NCBI GenBank assembly: GCA_012184525.1
Contig: WOFQ01000017.1
Span: forward strand, 496,001-560,000
Source of the DNA: Xenoacremonium recifei
Lineage: Eukaryota; Ascomycota; Sordariomycetes; Hypocreales; Nectriaceae
Direction of reading: 5' to 3'
DNA length: 64,000 nt
Made by a program: the position numbers and the translations under genes. The stretch's first letter is position 1. Each line of letters starts with the position of its first letter. Below are positions 22,793 to 34,110 of this stretch, piece by piece. Below the pieces are notes generated by a model. That model saw only the letters and a program-made list of their open reading frames with translations. It made no database searches and was not told the DNA's origin.

Positions 22793-24042
22793 TCAAGGCT
22801 CGCTGCAAACACCACTCGCACAAGTCAAGTCATCGGAGCAATCATCTGCAGTAGTGCATGAAGTGCCTATGTGATCATTAGTATTTGATCCGAATCGATA
22901 CAAGAAAATGGTCCAATCTTACCGACGCAATGTCCCATCCAGGTGCACTTTACAGCACATTCCCCTTCATAACAGGTGAGGTCATCCGAACAGTCGTCGG
23001 CAGTCGAACATGATGCTCCTATGCGGATGTGTCAGTATACTATCCTAATAGACTTAATTAGTTGCTCGTACCGGCACAGTGCCCTTCCCAGGTGCACGTG
23101 GTTCCATTTCCATAATCGCCACCCGTGCTGCCAATACGGCTAATCAGGGCATTTCCAAGTTCAACAAGACTAGCATGAAAGTCGGTAAAAGTGGTAGCGT
23201 TCCAATCGGCCCCATCAGCACCAGGAACAGCATCCATACCGGTGAAGGCGATGTACAAAACATCGTCAGCATTGTGGCTACTCCCATCTCCGTCGCCAGC
23301 ATTAATCCCGGTACCGTAGCAAGCGGTTGCAAGGGAAATGGAAACTTCGCCAACACTAGGGTATTCTCCATCATCCCCGTTGGCATCACCCCAAACTCCA
23401 AAATACTACAATCAGATGCCGAGTGTCAGCCTACCATTTAGACTTAATGCTCTCTATACGCTTACCATTTGGTTCCTGCATACCACAGCCATGATGCTTG
23501 CCTCCTCAACACCAACGCTTACTGGATCGAACGTCGGCCAGTTCGCTTTATCACCTGAGTTGCCAAATACCAAGTATGAGTGCACATAGGGGTTAAGATC
23601 GGTAATGCCGACATCGTAGCTTTCAATGAGCGAATGAATAGAAGTGTGATCTTGCGTTTGGGAGGCACCTGCATCACACCTACCATCATCCTGAGAGCCC
23701 CCCTGGACACCGTCGCAGTCAGGATCCATGTTGGAGAATTTATCAGGGCCTTGAAGGTACACGACCCCATAGTCCTCTAGGTGATCTCCACAATAGGACA
23801 TGTCTGTTGTAAATCAGTGTTCGGTGCCCGAAATGGCTGGAGTATTTTACTCCTAGCGAACGGAAACCAGACATACCCCCAACCCCCTCTAGTGCAGAGT
23901 TATAAAACCCGGACGCAAGCTTGTAGGAACAGATGCCACTGCTATTAAGTAGGTTATAGAAAGTCTGAACATTACTGGGAATACTCAAGGCCGAAGCAAA
24001 GGACAAGAAGATTCCTGTCGTGGCCAGAGATGAACTAAACAT
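22793..24042 (-). CDS. Secreted chitosanase, glycoside hydrolase family 75, with Cys-rich repeat tail
   Basis: Endo-hydrolysis of chitosan outside the cell. Minus-strand exons 23877-24042, 23466-23803, 23072-23405, 22923-23018 and 22793-22866 encode 335 aa. A signal peptide (LATTGIFLSFASA) precedes IPSNVQTFYNLL, then SYCGDHLEDYGVVYLQG, DPDCDGVQGG, FGNSGDKANWPTFDP, and the catalytic Asp and Glu spaced 13 apart in WGDANGDDGEYPSVGE. The family core ends at LISRIGS. A tail follows that the core family lacks: two near-identical Cys-rich units (CTWEGHC...SCSTADDCSDDLTC and CTWMGHC...SCTTADDCSDDLTC). The 96-nt exon carries exactly one 32-aa unit, and both its introns are phase 1. The tail might bind polymer or cell wall; that is a guess. 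Confidence 0.93.
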
Positions 24043-26707
24043 GGTTGAACGACGTTTGCAAGGGGTAATTAAGGTCGATAGAAAGCTGGATCTGTTGCCT
24101 ACAGTGTCTCAAGGCCTTGGGGATAACTTCCTGGTTTATATACTAAGAATTATGAGGAAGACGTGGGCAAGTTTCCGCAGGCACCGGCACGCCCGCTTCA
24201 TCAGCCCATTAGACTGTCTATTAGTGCTGATCAGCGCCCAACATGAAGCAATAAACTCCCAAGTAGCCAATCCTGTCCCTCTTAAAAATGCCCGCACTCG
24301 CCAGGTTACCGATACTTGCTCCACCATGTCCTGCGGGATTCAGCTGAGTAGTAAACGATGGAGTGGTAGCTGTAAGGCTCCTGATCCTGAATCGTTCGCT
24401 GCCGTGATAAGGTCCATAAAACCTCAAATAAGTCTAAAATCCGGATATCCCGCTAGAGCTAGACACTGCCGCATCTTAAATGCATGAAAGCATAGATTTC
24501 GAAGCATCCAGAAGATCAAAATGGAACACGGTAAACCCTCTAGCAGTCCATAAAGAAATTGATCAACAAGGAAAAATACTGAAACCGCTAGAATCTCGTA
24601 GGTTTAGCAACTAAACGGCATTCCCGCGATTCATATAGCGTTTGCTCAAAGAACTGTGCAAGTGAGCCGTGTTTCAAGGTACATCTCCTCGCTAGCCCTG
24701 GATGTGTTGGTTCGATCTGCAACGGAACAAAGTCCTCTAACTCCACAGGTAATCATTCCCCGACAATCTTGAGGTGATTGGGAACCAATACGGCCGTAAG
24801 TCTCCCTCTCCCCCCCGTTCCTGCTTGACCACCACAAAGCGCACCACGTGGCCGTCCCTCTTAGGCTTCAATGTAGAAATTGCTCAAGGATACCTTACAG
24901 CACAGCAAGTAGATATTGAGAGACCATCCCCTCTTCACGAGGTCCTGCGCATACTTCGGGTAAGTGATATCGACAAAAACACTTTTCGAGCATCTATCAC
25001 AGCTTCGCCGCAAAGGAAATATCTGTCGCTGAAGGGTGAATTGAACAATATATGTATATTCGAAGACCTTGTTCATGAAGAGAATATTCTTGTCCATGAG
25101 GAGTACCATTGCACAACCTTCAAGTCATAATATGGATGACTCCAGACCTATTGTAACAGGAACATGTAATTTCGTCCGTTCACCCGAAACCATGCAAACC
25201 TTCGGGGTTTCTCTCAACCTCGTCTCGAGCTTACGATATAGGTACAGAGGCTCCACGACGCTAATGAAATGCTATGCAGCGGTCCAATGGTTCCCTCGTG
25301 AGACTGACACGCAAGATGTGGTTCGAGGTAAGGGGGGAACGCTGCGACCACGCCACTGCTGGTAAGCGAGTCCGACGCATTCATCGATCCACTTCTCAGC
25401 TTCGCATCAGCCGGGAACTTCTTTTCTCGCTCGACTTGTATATATGAAGCGTGCCATAGCAGTTGGCCGTTGATATCACGAGGGGTGGTAGGATTGTTTA
25501 TTTGATTGGTAGTGCGCGCGTGTGGTTTAAGCGAATGCTGCCAGCTATGTGACCTATAAGTGGATGCCTTGTCTTCTTTTGATGGCCCGACGAGACTAGA
25601 AGCATTCATTATGGATTCAACGAGTTCATCGACCCTTCTAGAATTAGTTCCTATTAAGTAACTGAGGTACTACACACCTAAACCCTAAAATTTTAGCATG
25701 GGTTGCAAGATATTCTCATTTATAAGGCCAGTATAAGTCACAAGTGTATTCTGGAGACTGCACATGTAGAGAGGTGATGATTTCAAAATTTCTCATAATC
25801 CTGATCAAGGTATGAGTTAGGACAGAAAGGTTGCTTTGAACTGAATCCCAGTATAGAAGCTGAAGCTCTGTTTTGCTAATGAAATTGTATCAAGAGAAGC
25901 CCGCATCGCTCTTGGTAATTCTGGTTGGTTTAAAAAGGAGCTTCTGGATTTGGTAAGTCTTGATTTATACTGACAACATTCGGTCCATAGAAGCATTTTA
26001 GAAGAAAGAGCACATAGGCTAAATGAGCCCAACCGTGCCTCATTGATTTATGCAGACTAAGATGCTCGAACTGGCTTGGGATTTATATTCGCTAGCTCAC
26101 TAAGTAACTTGAGAAGCTGCTTTAAAAGCAGCAGAACGTCATGAACGTTGTCTAATAAACACTCTCGTGGAGATTGAGACCAAATCCCCCAAAGAGGAAA
26201 AAGCCGATTTCCGGGATACACTGTGCGGGCTCTAACATTACTATGCAGTAGTAGTACTCGCGTGTCTTTTCTTTGGTTTGGTTTGTTTTGTATTGTCTAT
26301 GAGCTGCTGTTTGTGTCAGCTGAGTAACTACATCCAGTCATCTAACTTTCGGCATCACTTTGAAACTAGGTTGTCATTGCAATTTCTCGCCTGTTAGCTA
26401 TACACAGTCGCGATGAAGAAGTTCAACAATGCGTGACCCTGTAAGTGCGTCCTGCTCGAATGACATCGAGCTTGAGAAGGGCCCATATGGTACATTCGCA
26501 AAGATCAAGCTCGCGATTTCACTTAAGCAGAGATGATTCAAGGACTAGGGTGTTGCATTACAATGAATGGATTCATAATGGCTTGGGCAACCATATTCGC
26601 ATTAAATAAAGCAGAGGCTAAGCTAAATATGTCTGTAAAGGCACCAATCCTCGTGGTGTACTATCGTATAGTTAACAGTCTGACAACATCCTTGCTTTTC
26701 ACACCCC
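24043..26707. other. Long intergenic region, no supported gene
   Basis: The largest gap in the window, 2.7 kb, separates the chitosanase from the Rieske gene. Open frames are short (longest about 155 codons, 24020-24487) and overlap the chitosanase promoter. No domain, tRNA-like fold or terminal repeat was recognised. It marks a natural left border for the amine-demethylation gene group. Confidence 0.5.
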
Positions 26708-28001
26708 CTAAAATGCCAATGCCTCCTTGTTGATGCGGCAACAGTCCACGTTAGAGCACAACCCAATGTCTTTCTCAGTAGTGGTGGCGCTCTTTGGCAG
26801 AACCTGGCGCGCCGGCCAAATCTGCTGGTCGGCCGCAACTTCTCGGTCGTGATGCTCTTGAATCAAGTTACGCACAGTAGTCTGGAAGAACAGGGGGCCC
26901 TGCTCCATCTTCGGGTGCAATTCGCCGTTGACAAAGACGCCTGCGTTGATGTTTCTTTGCGCCATGGTGCAGAGATATTTGTCCTCTGACATGATCCTCT
27001 TGTACATGGCATTGATAACTTCAAAGTCTTCATCACTGGAGTTTTTGTTTCTATAGACCTCGTACCTCATGATCGATGAGGTAGGACCGTTCGGCACGAA
27101 TCTCTGCATGAAGAAGAAATGGGGTCTCGAAATCGGTTAGGGGCTTCTTCAACCAGGTTCAGAATGACAACACTTACGAAACATTCATCGACGCGTTCGG
27201 AAAATAGTATGTCGCGGCAACGCGGAATCCGCTTTCAATTTGCTCTGGAGTCGGGTTGCCAAAATGCTCGATATGGCCGTCTTTAGTGCGGACATAGTAC
27301 GAGCTGAGGTCGGCGATGTTGGCAATGTCGGGGTGCGAAGTCTTGCAGTGGTAGCACTCATTGTAGTTGTCTGCGAGGATCTTCCAATTGTACGGCCCTT
27401 CCATCTCCCAAGTGTGGTCAAACTGATAGTCATCAAAGTTGTAGTATTGGAATCTCTCCTGCTTGTCGATATCCTTGAAGTCATCTTCCCAAGCAATCTC
27501 GGGCTTGGGTTTGCCATCAAGATTCACCCAGATGAAGCCGTTCTGGTCGACGTGGACATGGATGGGGAGAAGGCCATTCTGCTCCTTATCAAAGCCCGGT
27601 AGGTCTTGATATCCTGGAGCCTTGGCCAGCTTGCCGTTCATGCCGTATGACCAGCCATGGTACTTGCAGGAGAAGACAGCACTGTGGCCAGTCTCTTTGG
27701 TGACAATAGGGAAGGCCCGGTGTCTGCAAATGTTGTGGAAGGCATTAATGCTACCAGTGCGGTCCTTGCAGATGACGAACTCAAAGCCAGCAACCTCGTA
27801 GCGTAGCCAATCTCCAGACTCAGGCAATCTGAGTTTGTGAGTTGTTAGAAGCCACTTCTTGGAGAAGATTGCCCGTCTCTCAAGCTCGTACATCTCCGGG
27901 GAGGTATACCAGGAGGCAGGCAAAGCCCTCACGGCCTGCTTATCATCAGCAGCCTGGGTTTGGCCAAGGCCGAAGTAATTCTTGATAAAGGACTGTGCCA
28001 T
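26708..28001 (-). CDS. Rieske non-haem iron oxygenase, quaternary-amine type (betaine/choline/carnitine oxygenase-like)
   Basis: Oxygenase component that hydroxylates a substrate methyl group, releasing formaldehyde when the substrate is an N-methyl amine. Minus-strand exons 27178-28001 and 26708-27125 give 413 aa. The [2Fe-2S] centre is Cys92-His94 and Cys112-His115 (CRHR, CKYHGW). The mononuclear iron site is DNYNECYHCKTSHPD with His218 and His223. The residue linking the two centres, Asp in naphthalene dioxygenase, is Glu215 here, as described for carnitine monooxygenase-type enzymes. The intron (GTAAGT, branch CTAAC) was set so that SPHFFFMQRFVP follows MNV. It is divergent from the amine oxidase gene, and a dimethylglycine oxidase gene lies close by, so glycine betaine is the best-fitting substrate. 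No reductase partner is seen in the window. Confidence 0.9.
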
Positions 28002-28244
28002 AGCAGCAGATATATATTAAGGGGCGATTGATAGTAGCGATAAAGGGAGGGGGAAGACACTGAGTGTGATGGGAATCTGGAGTTGTCTGTTACTTCACGA
28101 TTGAGTAGGCGGCATTGTCTCTTTAAAATAATTCCTTATCCATCTCATATACAGCACTTTCCCATGATCAGCCACCAACTATCTTAGACGGATTCCAACG
28201 ATGATAGGGGGCGTGGCGGAAAGCTCGCCTGTCGGGGCATACTA

Positions 28245-28260
28245 CCGATCATGTGATCGG
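28245..28260. promoter_or_regulatory. Palindromic regulator site CCGATCATGTGATCGG
   Basis: Seven-base inverted arms CCGATCA/TGATCGG around a TG centre, that is CCG-N10-CGG. Paired CCG/CGG triplets at fixed spacing are the classic target of dimeric Zn2Cys6 regulators. It lies 244 bp upstream of the Rieske start and 839 bp upstream of the amine oxidase start. Confidence 0.6.
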
Positions 28261-28761
28261 GGGACTTCTGAGGGGCGTGGCCTTGTTGAAGACTGGTTTC
28301 GATACAGCCCGGGGAGCCCGCGGGAGATACGGCATCTCGTCGGTGCGGAGAGTGGGGAGTCTGGACCAAAACATCGGGGTGAAGGGTCTCGAGCTGTGTC
28401 TCAAGCCGCAGACGTGGTCATGCGGGCCTCGTCAGTGACCTTCCTGGCTCCGGCCTACCTGCACGGCTTGCTAGCGCCCGATAAGGGGGTGACTCTTCTG
28501 GGAACAGCACCGTTGGACTGACATGCAACGGTGCCCAGGGATGGGCATGACAAGAGCTGCTAGCACCAATTCCGGGCAGGGTTTATCAAATCGTGCATAT
28601 CGCCACGACTAAGCTTTCTCAGCTCCCGCGGCGTCTTCTCCACAAGCGTCATGCAAGATGTGCTTGTCTATCGCAACCTCTACTAGCGAACTAACTGATC
28701 TGCCCCGTAGCGTCCGGCCTTATCTCTGAAAGGACTCGGCAGCGGGCGCGGTAGAGGGGTG

Positions 28762-28779
28762 CACGTGACCGGACTTCCG
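28762..28779. promoter_or_regulatory. Partial copy of the palindromic site (CACGTGACCGGACTTCCG)
   Basis: Matches the right half and flank of the site at 33848 (CACGTGATCGGACTTGCCG) with two differences: one substitution and one base missing. The left CCGAT arm is absent. It lies 320 bp upstream of the amine oxidase ATG. Confidence 0.4.
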
Positions 28780-29098
28780 ACCCCGAGTGCGGCATTCCAC
28801 GCTGGCAGGGTTTAGACGCTGAGAAACAGCGCCAGTTTGCTCGTCCACGTAGCCGAGATACTAACAGCCCGAGTCTCGGACGCGGGGCTTCACGTCTGCC
28901 ACCACCAAGACGCCGCGTCACCTGACCGGAATCGAGGCCCAAAATCCCGACATCGGTATAGTGCTGCAGGGGATATAAGATGCACCCAATAATTGAGGTC
29001 AGTGATTCGCCTTACCAACCCAGGAAGCGCTGTTTTCTTTCGCATAAACCCCCTCCTTTCGTCCTCTTGCCTCTTTCCCCCCGCGCGAGGCCTTCGAC

Positions 29099-30538
29099 AT
29101 GGCCCCAAGCAACCCATCGTACCTGATCCTCGGGGCCGGCGTATTTGGAGTGTCCACGGCCTACCACCTTATCAAGAAGTACCCTAAGGCGTCAGTGACC
29201 CTGGTCGATCGGGACGCCTTTGACGCGGAGAGTCGCGTAGCTGCTTCTTGGGATTGGAACAAGGTAGTACGCGCGGATTACGATGATATAGTCTACTGCC
29301 AACTGGCGCTGGAGTCTCAGGACGTCTTTAATAACGATCCACTGTGGAAGCCCTACTTCCACAAGACGGGAGTCTATTGGATGTGCCGCAGTGATCACGC
29401 ACAGCTGGTCATTGCCAACCACAAGAAGCTCGGCCGGGATGAAGACATCAAAGCCGTGCCAGTTGCTGAGGCCCGTAAAATGTACGATGGACTTTTCGAG
29501 GACGCTGATTACGAAGGCGTCACCGAAGTCCTTATCAACAAGGCCAGTGGCTGGGCAGCCGCGGGAGACTGCCTGCGAGCCGTTACCCGCCACATCCTTG
29601 ACTTGGGTGTAAAATATGTGAAGATGGATGTTGCGTCGCTGCAATTTGACACCAGAGGCAACTGCTGTGGCGTCAAGGGTAAGACGGGGCAGACACTCAC
29701 GGCCTCGCACGTCGTTGTTTGTACTGGTGCATTCACCTCCAAGCTGTTGGAAATGAGTGCTGTAAGCAGCGGCTTAGACGGACTTAGAGCGGACTCGAGG
29801 ATAGTTGCCGGTGGTATCACAACGGGAATGGCACAGCTGAACGACAAGATGCATGAAAAGTTCGCAAAGATGCCTGTTGGCTTCCAGGGTTATACTGCGG
29901 ACGTTGGTAAGCTGCTAGTTGGTCCCGTGGCCATAATGGTTGGAAACTAAGCATGCCAACAGGCCCCTTTCTCGGTAGTCTGCCACCTACCCCAGACAAG
30001 GAGCTCAAGTGGTGGGGACAGACGATATTCCGAAATACGCGAGAGGTCGCCCCGGGCCGGCAAATATCAACGCCCCCGGAGGCACATGACTACAATCAGT
30101 GGAAGGTCTCTGAGAGACTCAGGGAAGATATCCGGCTCGCACGGCGTGCATTTTATGGCAAGGGAAGTGACGGTTGGGAGATGACGAAACATCGCATCTG
30201 TTGGTACGTCTTTCGCTCCATTATTCTCCTTTCCATTGCTGTGAGGATGTACAATTAATCCGCCATTGTCTAGGGATGCTTTCACAACAAGCGGTGATTT
30301 CATAATTTCTCCGCACCCTGCCGCAAAGGGTTTGTTCATAGCCAGCTGCGGATCATTCCACGGCTTCAAATTTTTCCCTGTGCTTGGCAAATACATAATG
30401 CAGATGATGGAGGGCTCTCTATCCCCAGACCTGGCAGAGAAATGGGCTTGGGACCGGGAACGACCGGATCCCGCCCTGAACCCAGAGTGGCCTAGGGCAG
30501 AAATGAATGATCTGGTAGACACGGTGGCGAAGCTGTAG
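29099..30538 (+). CDS. FAD-dependent amine oxidase, sarcosine oxidase-like, peroxisomal
   Basis: Oxidises a secondary amine or N-methyl amino acid, giving hydrogen peroxide. Exons 29099-29906, 29963-30203 and 30274-30538 encode 437 aa. The FAD-binding GAGVFG is at residues 12-17 with the ribose-binding DRD near residue 38. The C-terminal half has the monomeric sarcosine/pipecolate/saccharopine oxidase pattern: RICWDAFTTSGDFIISPHP and SFHGFKFFPVLGKY. The Cys in RICWD is a candidate for FAD attachment. The last residues AKL are a canonical peroxisome signal, fitting a peroxide producer. An apparent stop at 29950 is inside an intron (GTAAGC, branch ACTAA, CAG), not a defect. With the Rieske and dimethylglycine oxidase genes nearby, sarcosine is a likely substrate. 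Confidence 0.87.
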
Positions 30539-30881
30539 GCGAGATCAAATATTCCATTCCCGCAATGAGACACTCTGAATAAGAGCGTGCGTGGTGCCGC
30601 AATACTGTCACTCTCGTCCCGTGCATGTAAAGTTGTCTTTAGCAGGAATATGAGACTAAACAAGTGTCAGCTGGCGCGGACGGCCCCTCGTTAACTTTTC
30701 CCTCTTTAGGTGCACCATCCTCAGTGAAAGAAGTCTTGAAGCTAGCTGGATATGGGCTAAACACTTTGCCCCACGTGAGTAGTCGCAGAAAGATAGAAGG
30801 ACAGAAGCCTTTGGTGGAGGCTTTTGACTCCCCCTCCTTGGCCAGTGGGACATTCTGTGTTCGTCATCCATCACCATCTCG
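30539..30881. other. Intergenic spacer
   Basis: 343 bp between the amine oxidase stop and the regulator start, both plus strand. It carries the amine oxidase 3' end and the regulator promoter; no gene. Confidence 0.5.
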
Positions 30882-33229
30882 ATGTCTCCAGAGAACAGCG
30901 CCAGCGCTCGAGGAAAACGCCGACCAACGCATGCCTGCTTCAACTGCAAGTGCGTTACCAACCTCATTGCGATCGATGACGAGCTAGCTAACCAGGGCAT
31001 AGGAGAAAGAAGACGCGATGTCCCGGGGAGAAGCCTACCTGCTCCAGCTGCGAACGGCTGAAGCAATCATGCTCCTACCCTCCCTTGCGAAGACCTTCGG
31101 AAAGCGGCCGATCGGTACATTACGCTACAACACTCTGGTCATTCAGTAATGTTGACCGTTCGTAGGAAGAGAGGCTTGCTCAGATCGAAGAGAAGCTGAA
31201 TCTGATCCTGAGTGGGAACCTGGGGTAAGCATATGCTACGACGCGATAAGGATTAAGAACCGTGGATTTGACTGAATATGCAGAAGTAGTAACGCTGCGC
31301 GAGCTCTCGAAGAGCTGTCCGAAACGCACGAAAAATTATACTCTCCAACTCCCCCAGATCCCGAGACGGCGTACTCCATCAGCCAGCCGTCTAGCGATAC
31401 CATAGACCTTGAACATTCAATCCTACAACCAGGAGGGTTTGACATTGCGATCAGCATTGGCCTCTACTTCAAATATTGTCACAGGCAGCCAATTTGGTGT
31501 TTCGAACGTGAAGACGTCAGCAACTATGGATTTCTACCTGAAGAACTTACCTTTAGTATCCTGGCTCTCACCTCGCGATTCTTGGAGAGTCAAGAAAAAT
31601 CACAGTTCTATAGTAATAAGGCAAAGGTGTTGATTATGCTTCGTATGGCAAACGGCACGGTTGAGCTTACAACACTCGAGAGCCTGTGTTTGCTCTCATA
31701 CTCCTCCTTCATGGGTACGAGTGACCCCAATCGGGTTTGAAAACGACTTGAGCTAATAAAATTGTAGACGGCGATGTTCATCTTGGTCAGTTTTACCTTG
31801 GTCTCGGATTTCAGCTTTGCCGATCTGCTATGCTGGATATACGTTCAGCATATAGTACTGAGGATTCTACTACGGAACGAAAACGGAGGCTTTTCTGGAG
31901 TTTCCAGGTCCTAGAGCAGTCCTATGGCCGACAGACAGGTCTTCTGAGTGGTCCAATTGATACTTGGCGGCCGTCAAAACCATCATCAAGCAGAGAGCAC
32001 ACGGAGCCAGATTCAAGGGCCCCTCCACTTCCCCGGGATGAGCTCGGATGCACTTCTCCAAGTGAGCCAGGGGTCTGGAACACAGGGGTCAACCTAGGAT
32101 GGGTGTGGAGCGAAGTCAGACGATATGTATCCGACTGCTCTCACAACATCCTGAAGGAGCCATGGCGATACGACTCGACCTACGCCAGAGTCCTGTCTGA
32201 TTTCATGGAAATCGAGAATTGGATCCCCATGTGCCACCGATATGACACCGTTAAGTTTTATGAGCGTAAGGTGGAGGAAGTCAAAGTCAACCAAGATTAC
32301 TGGGCGCCCTGGCTACGAGAACAATTCACTTATCACGCAATTCATACCGTCTTGAACCACCCTTTCCTCTATATCGTCGGAGCACAGCACAATTCAAACC
32401 TTGCCATTCCCAATACCTTTTGGAGGAGATCTTCTGAACTAGCACTTCTTCACTCTACTTGGATTGTGCGCATGATAGATATGGTGGTCGACAAGCAGGT
32501 GCCCCTGTCTGATCCTTTCTTCGGACACATCGCCGCAATTGCAGCTACTGTCCATCTCTACTATTGCTGTGCGGCTGCTCCGAAGCTGAGGCACAAGTCC
32601 AACGCGGACTTTGCGAAATGTCGAAGGTTCTTGAAAAGCTTCATGCACTCATCCGCCGCATGTAGAGCATTGGTATGTTAACGCGATATAGGAATCCGAA
32701 TGGAAATGTTTCAGCTAATCAGACTTAGGATCGTAACCTTGACAGGATGACACGCATTGCGGCTAGTTCTGAAAGCATGGACGTTGAAGACTGGATGCCA
32801 TCGAAGATCTATCTCAGCGTGCCATTGATGTGGCAAATCCTCCAGTTTAACTCTATGGCTGACGCTCAAGAGGTTCCTGCCACAGGGTTGCTGGATGCTT
32901 CACTATTTCCCAATGTCGCCTACGAGGATACCAGCGAGGGTTCTATACTCGAGATTATCGTGGCAACTTCACCGGAGATCTCGATCAACACGGCCGATGG
33001 AGGACAGGAGGCACCAGCAATGTCGTCGAAAGGCCCCGTTCGCTCCGGTTGCGGATCATCTCGTGGCATCGTAGCGGACGAGCCATATGTCTCAACAATC
33101 GACAATTTGAGTTTCAATACCACCCCGTGGCTTTATGCAGATTCGTCACAACTTGTTAATATTGCAGATATGGGCTTCACCAACAACATGCCATCAACAG
33201 TTGATGAGAGTAGCCGGACCGCATGGTGA
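30882..33229 (+). CDS. Zn2Cys6 transcription factor, candidate regulator of the amine-demethylation genes
   Basis: Exons 30882-30949, 31003-31114, 31166-31224, 31284-31714, 31768-32672 and 32729-33229 give 691 aa. The zinc cluster HACFNCKRKKTRC...PTCSSCERLKQSC is split by the first intron after the second Cys. A dimerisation-type stretch (EERLAQIEEKLNLIL) follows the linker, then the fungal-specific domain: FCYFKYCHRQPIWCF-like segment, LTFSILALTSRFLES, GQFYLGLGFQLCRSAML, ERKRRLFWSFQVLEQSYGRQTG. It sits between the amine oxidase and dimethylglycine oxidase genes, in the same direction. Paired CCG/CGG palindromes in both flanking promoters are the type of site such a dimer would bind. That it controls them is inference. 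Confidence 0.86.
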
Positions 33230-34110
33230 TGTGATAAAGCATTGCCCATTATGAAATTTGATCTGGTTATTAGCGATTGATTTGGCGTTGGGCCAGTGCA
33301 TTAGGACCAAGGACATAGAACGTCCTGCTTTTGCCCAGGATATCTCTGGGTGCATGATTGTTGTCTTCTCCTTTCTTCTTCATGTTAAGCATAGATAAGC
33401 GAAGATTTTTGAGTTAGCGTCAGGAAAATGCAAGTTTATCCAAACGAAAAGAAAAAGTGTCGCAGATACTGGGTTTGGACTCTCGTTGCGTTCCACCCAA
33501 TGGTTCTCCGATTACGCTGGGAATGATAATCTTCCCCCGACATCGGCCGCCGCCTCATTTGCTTCTTTTTTCAATTGGGTCCAAAGAACCAAAGAAAACA
33601 GCGGGATTGATAACCATTCGCTTCGCTTCGCGCCTCAGAACGAATGGCTGTGCTACTATCAGAACGAGGAAAAATACACTTTGTCCGTAGGAGGCAACTC
33701 GTCGACATTTATCTGTTCTGCGGGGCAAAGTTGCTTTAATTAGCAGTCACATGACCCGGCAATAGATCTCTTGGAAGCCGATCCTTGTGATCCTTTGATA
33801 ACGCCCCCTCTGGTGCCCTTCACAGCACGGCAATGTGTCTTGTGTTTCCGATCACGTGATCGGACTTGCCGCCGGCTGCCTGATAAGGACTTACACTCTG
33901 TCGCGATCAACGGATCACGATTCAATGATATACGCTGGCTCACATACCTGTGTTAGCCTGGCACAACTTATAATAAGTGTATTGTACTCCATATTATTTC
34001 CAGGCTTCTTTAGGTTCGCAGAGGGTATTGACTTGCCCCCGGAGCGTTTGCTCATTGATCCCTAACAAACTGCAACCTCCCAGCTACCCTACATCAAAGC
34101 CCTTTCCATC
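33230..34110. promoter_or_regulatory. Promoter region of the dimethylglycine oxidase gene
   Basis: An 881-bp spacer holding the perfect 16-bp palindrome at 33848. A TATAATAAG-like sequence occurs near 33969, about 140 bp before the ATG. Short open frames have no domain. Confidence 0.55.
33848..33863. promoter_or_regulatory. Perfect palindromic regulator site CCGATCACGTGATCGG
   Basis: A 16-bp perfect palindrome, CCG-N10-CGG with a central CACGTG. It shares all 14 arm bases with the site at 28245. It lies 248 bp upstream of the dimethylglycine oxidase ATG, almost the same distance as the first copy is from the Rieske ATG (244 bp). Confidence 0.65.

Larger units (their letters stand above)
28002..29098. 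promoter_or_regulatory. Divergent promoter region, Rieske oxygenase / amine oxidase
   Basis: A 1.1-kb GC-richer spacer between start codons. It contains one near-perfect 16-bp palindrome and one half-site-like copy (listed separately) that recur upstream of the dimethylglycine oxidase gene. A plus-strand open frame (28201-28521) has no family resemblance and lies over these sites. Confidence 0.6.

Noticed and set aside
24020..24487. Plus-strand frame of 155 codons upstream of the chitosanase
   Set aside because: Overlaps the chitosanase first exon and promoter, has no domain, and begins inside that gene's signal-peptide region on the other strand.
28201..28521. Plus-strand open frame of about 106 codons in the Rieske/amine oxidase promoter
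   Set aside because: No family motif, arginine- and serine-rich composition like random GC-rich frames, and it overlaps the palindromic site.
29907..29962. Apparent in-frame stop and broken frame in the amine oxidase gene (possible pseudogene)
   Set aside because: The stretch is a normal 56-nt GT-AG intron with a branch site; removing it joins YTADV to GPFLGSLPPTP in frame.
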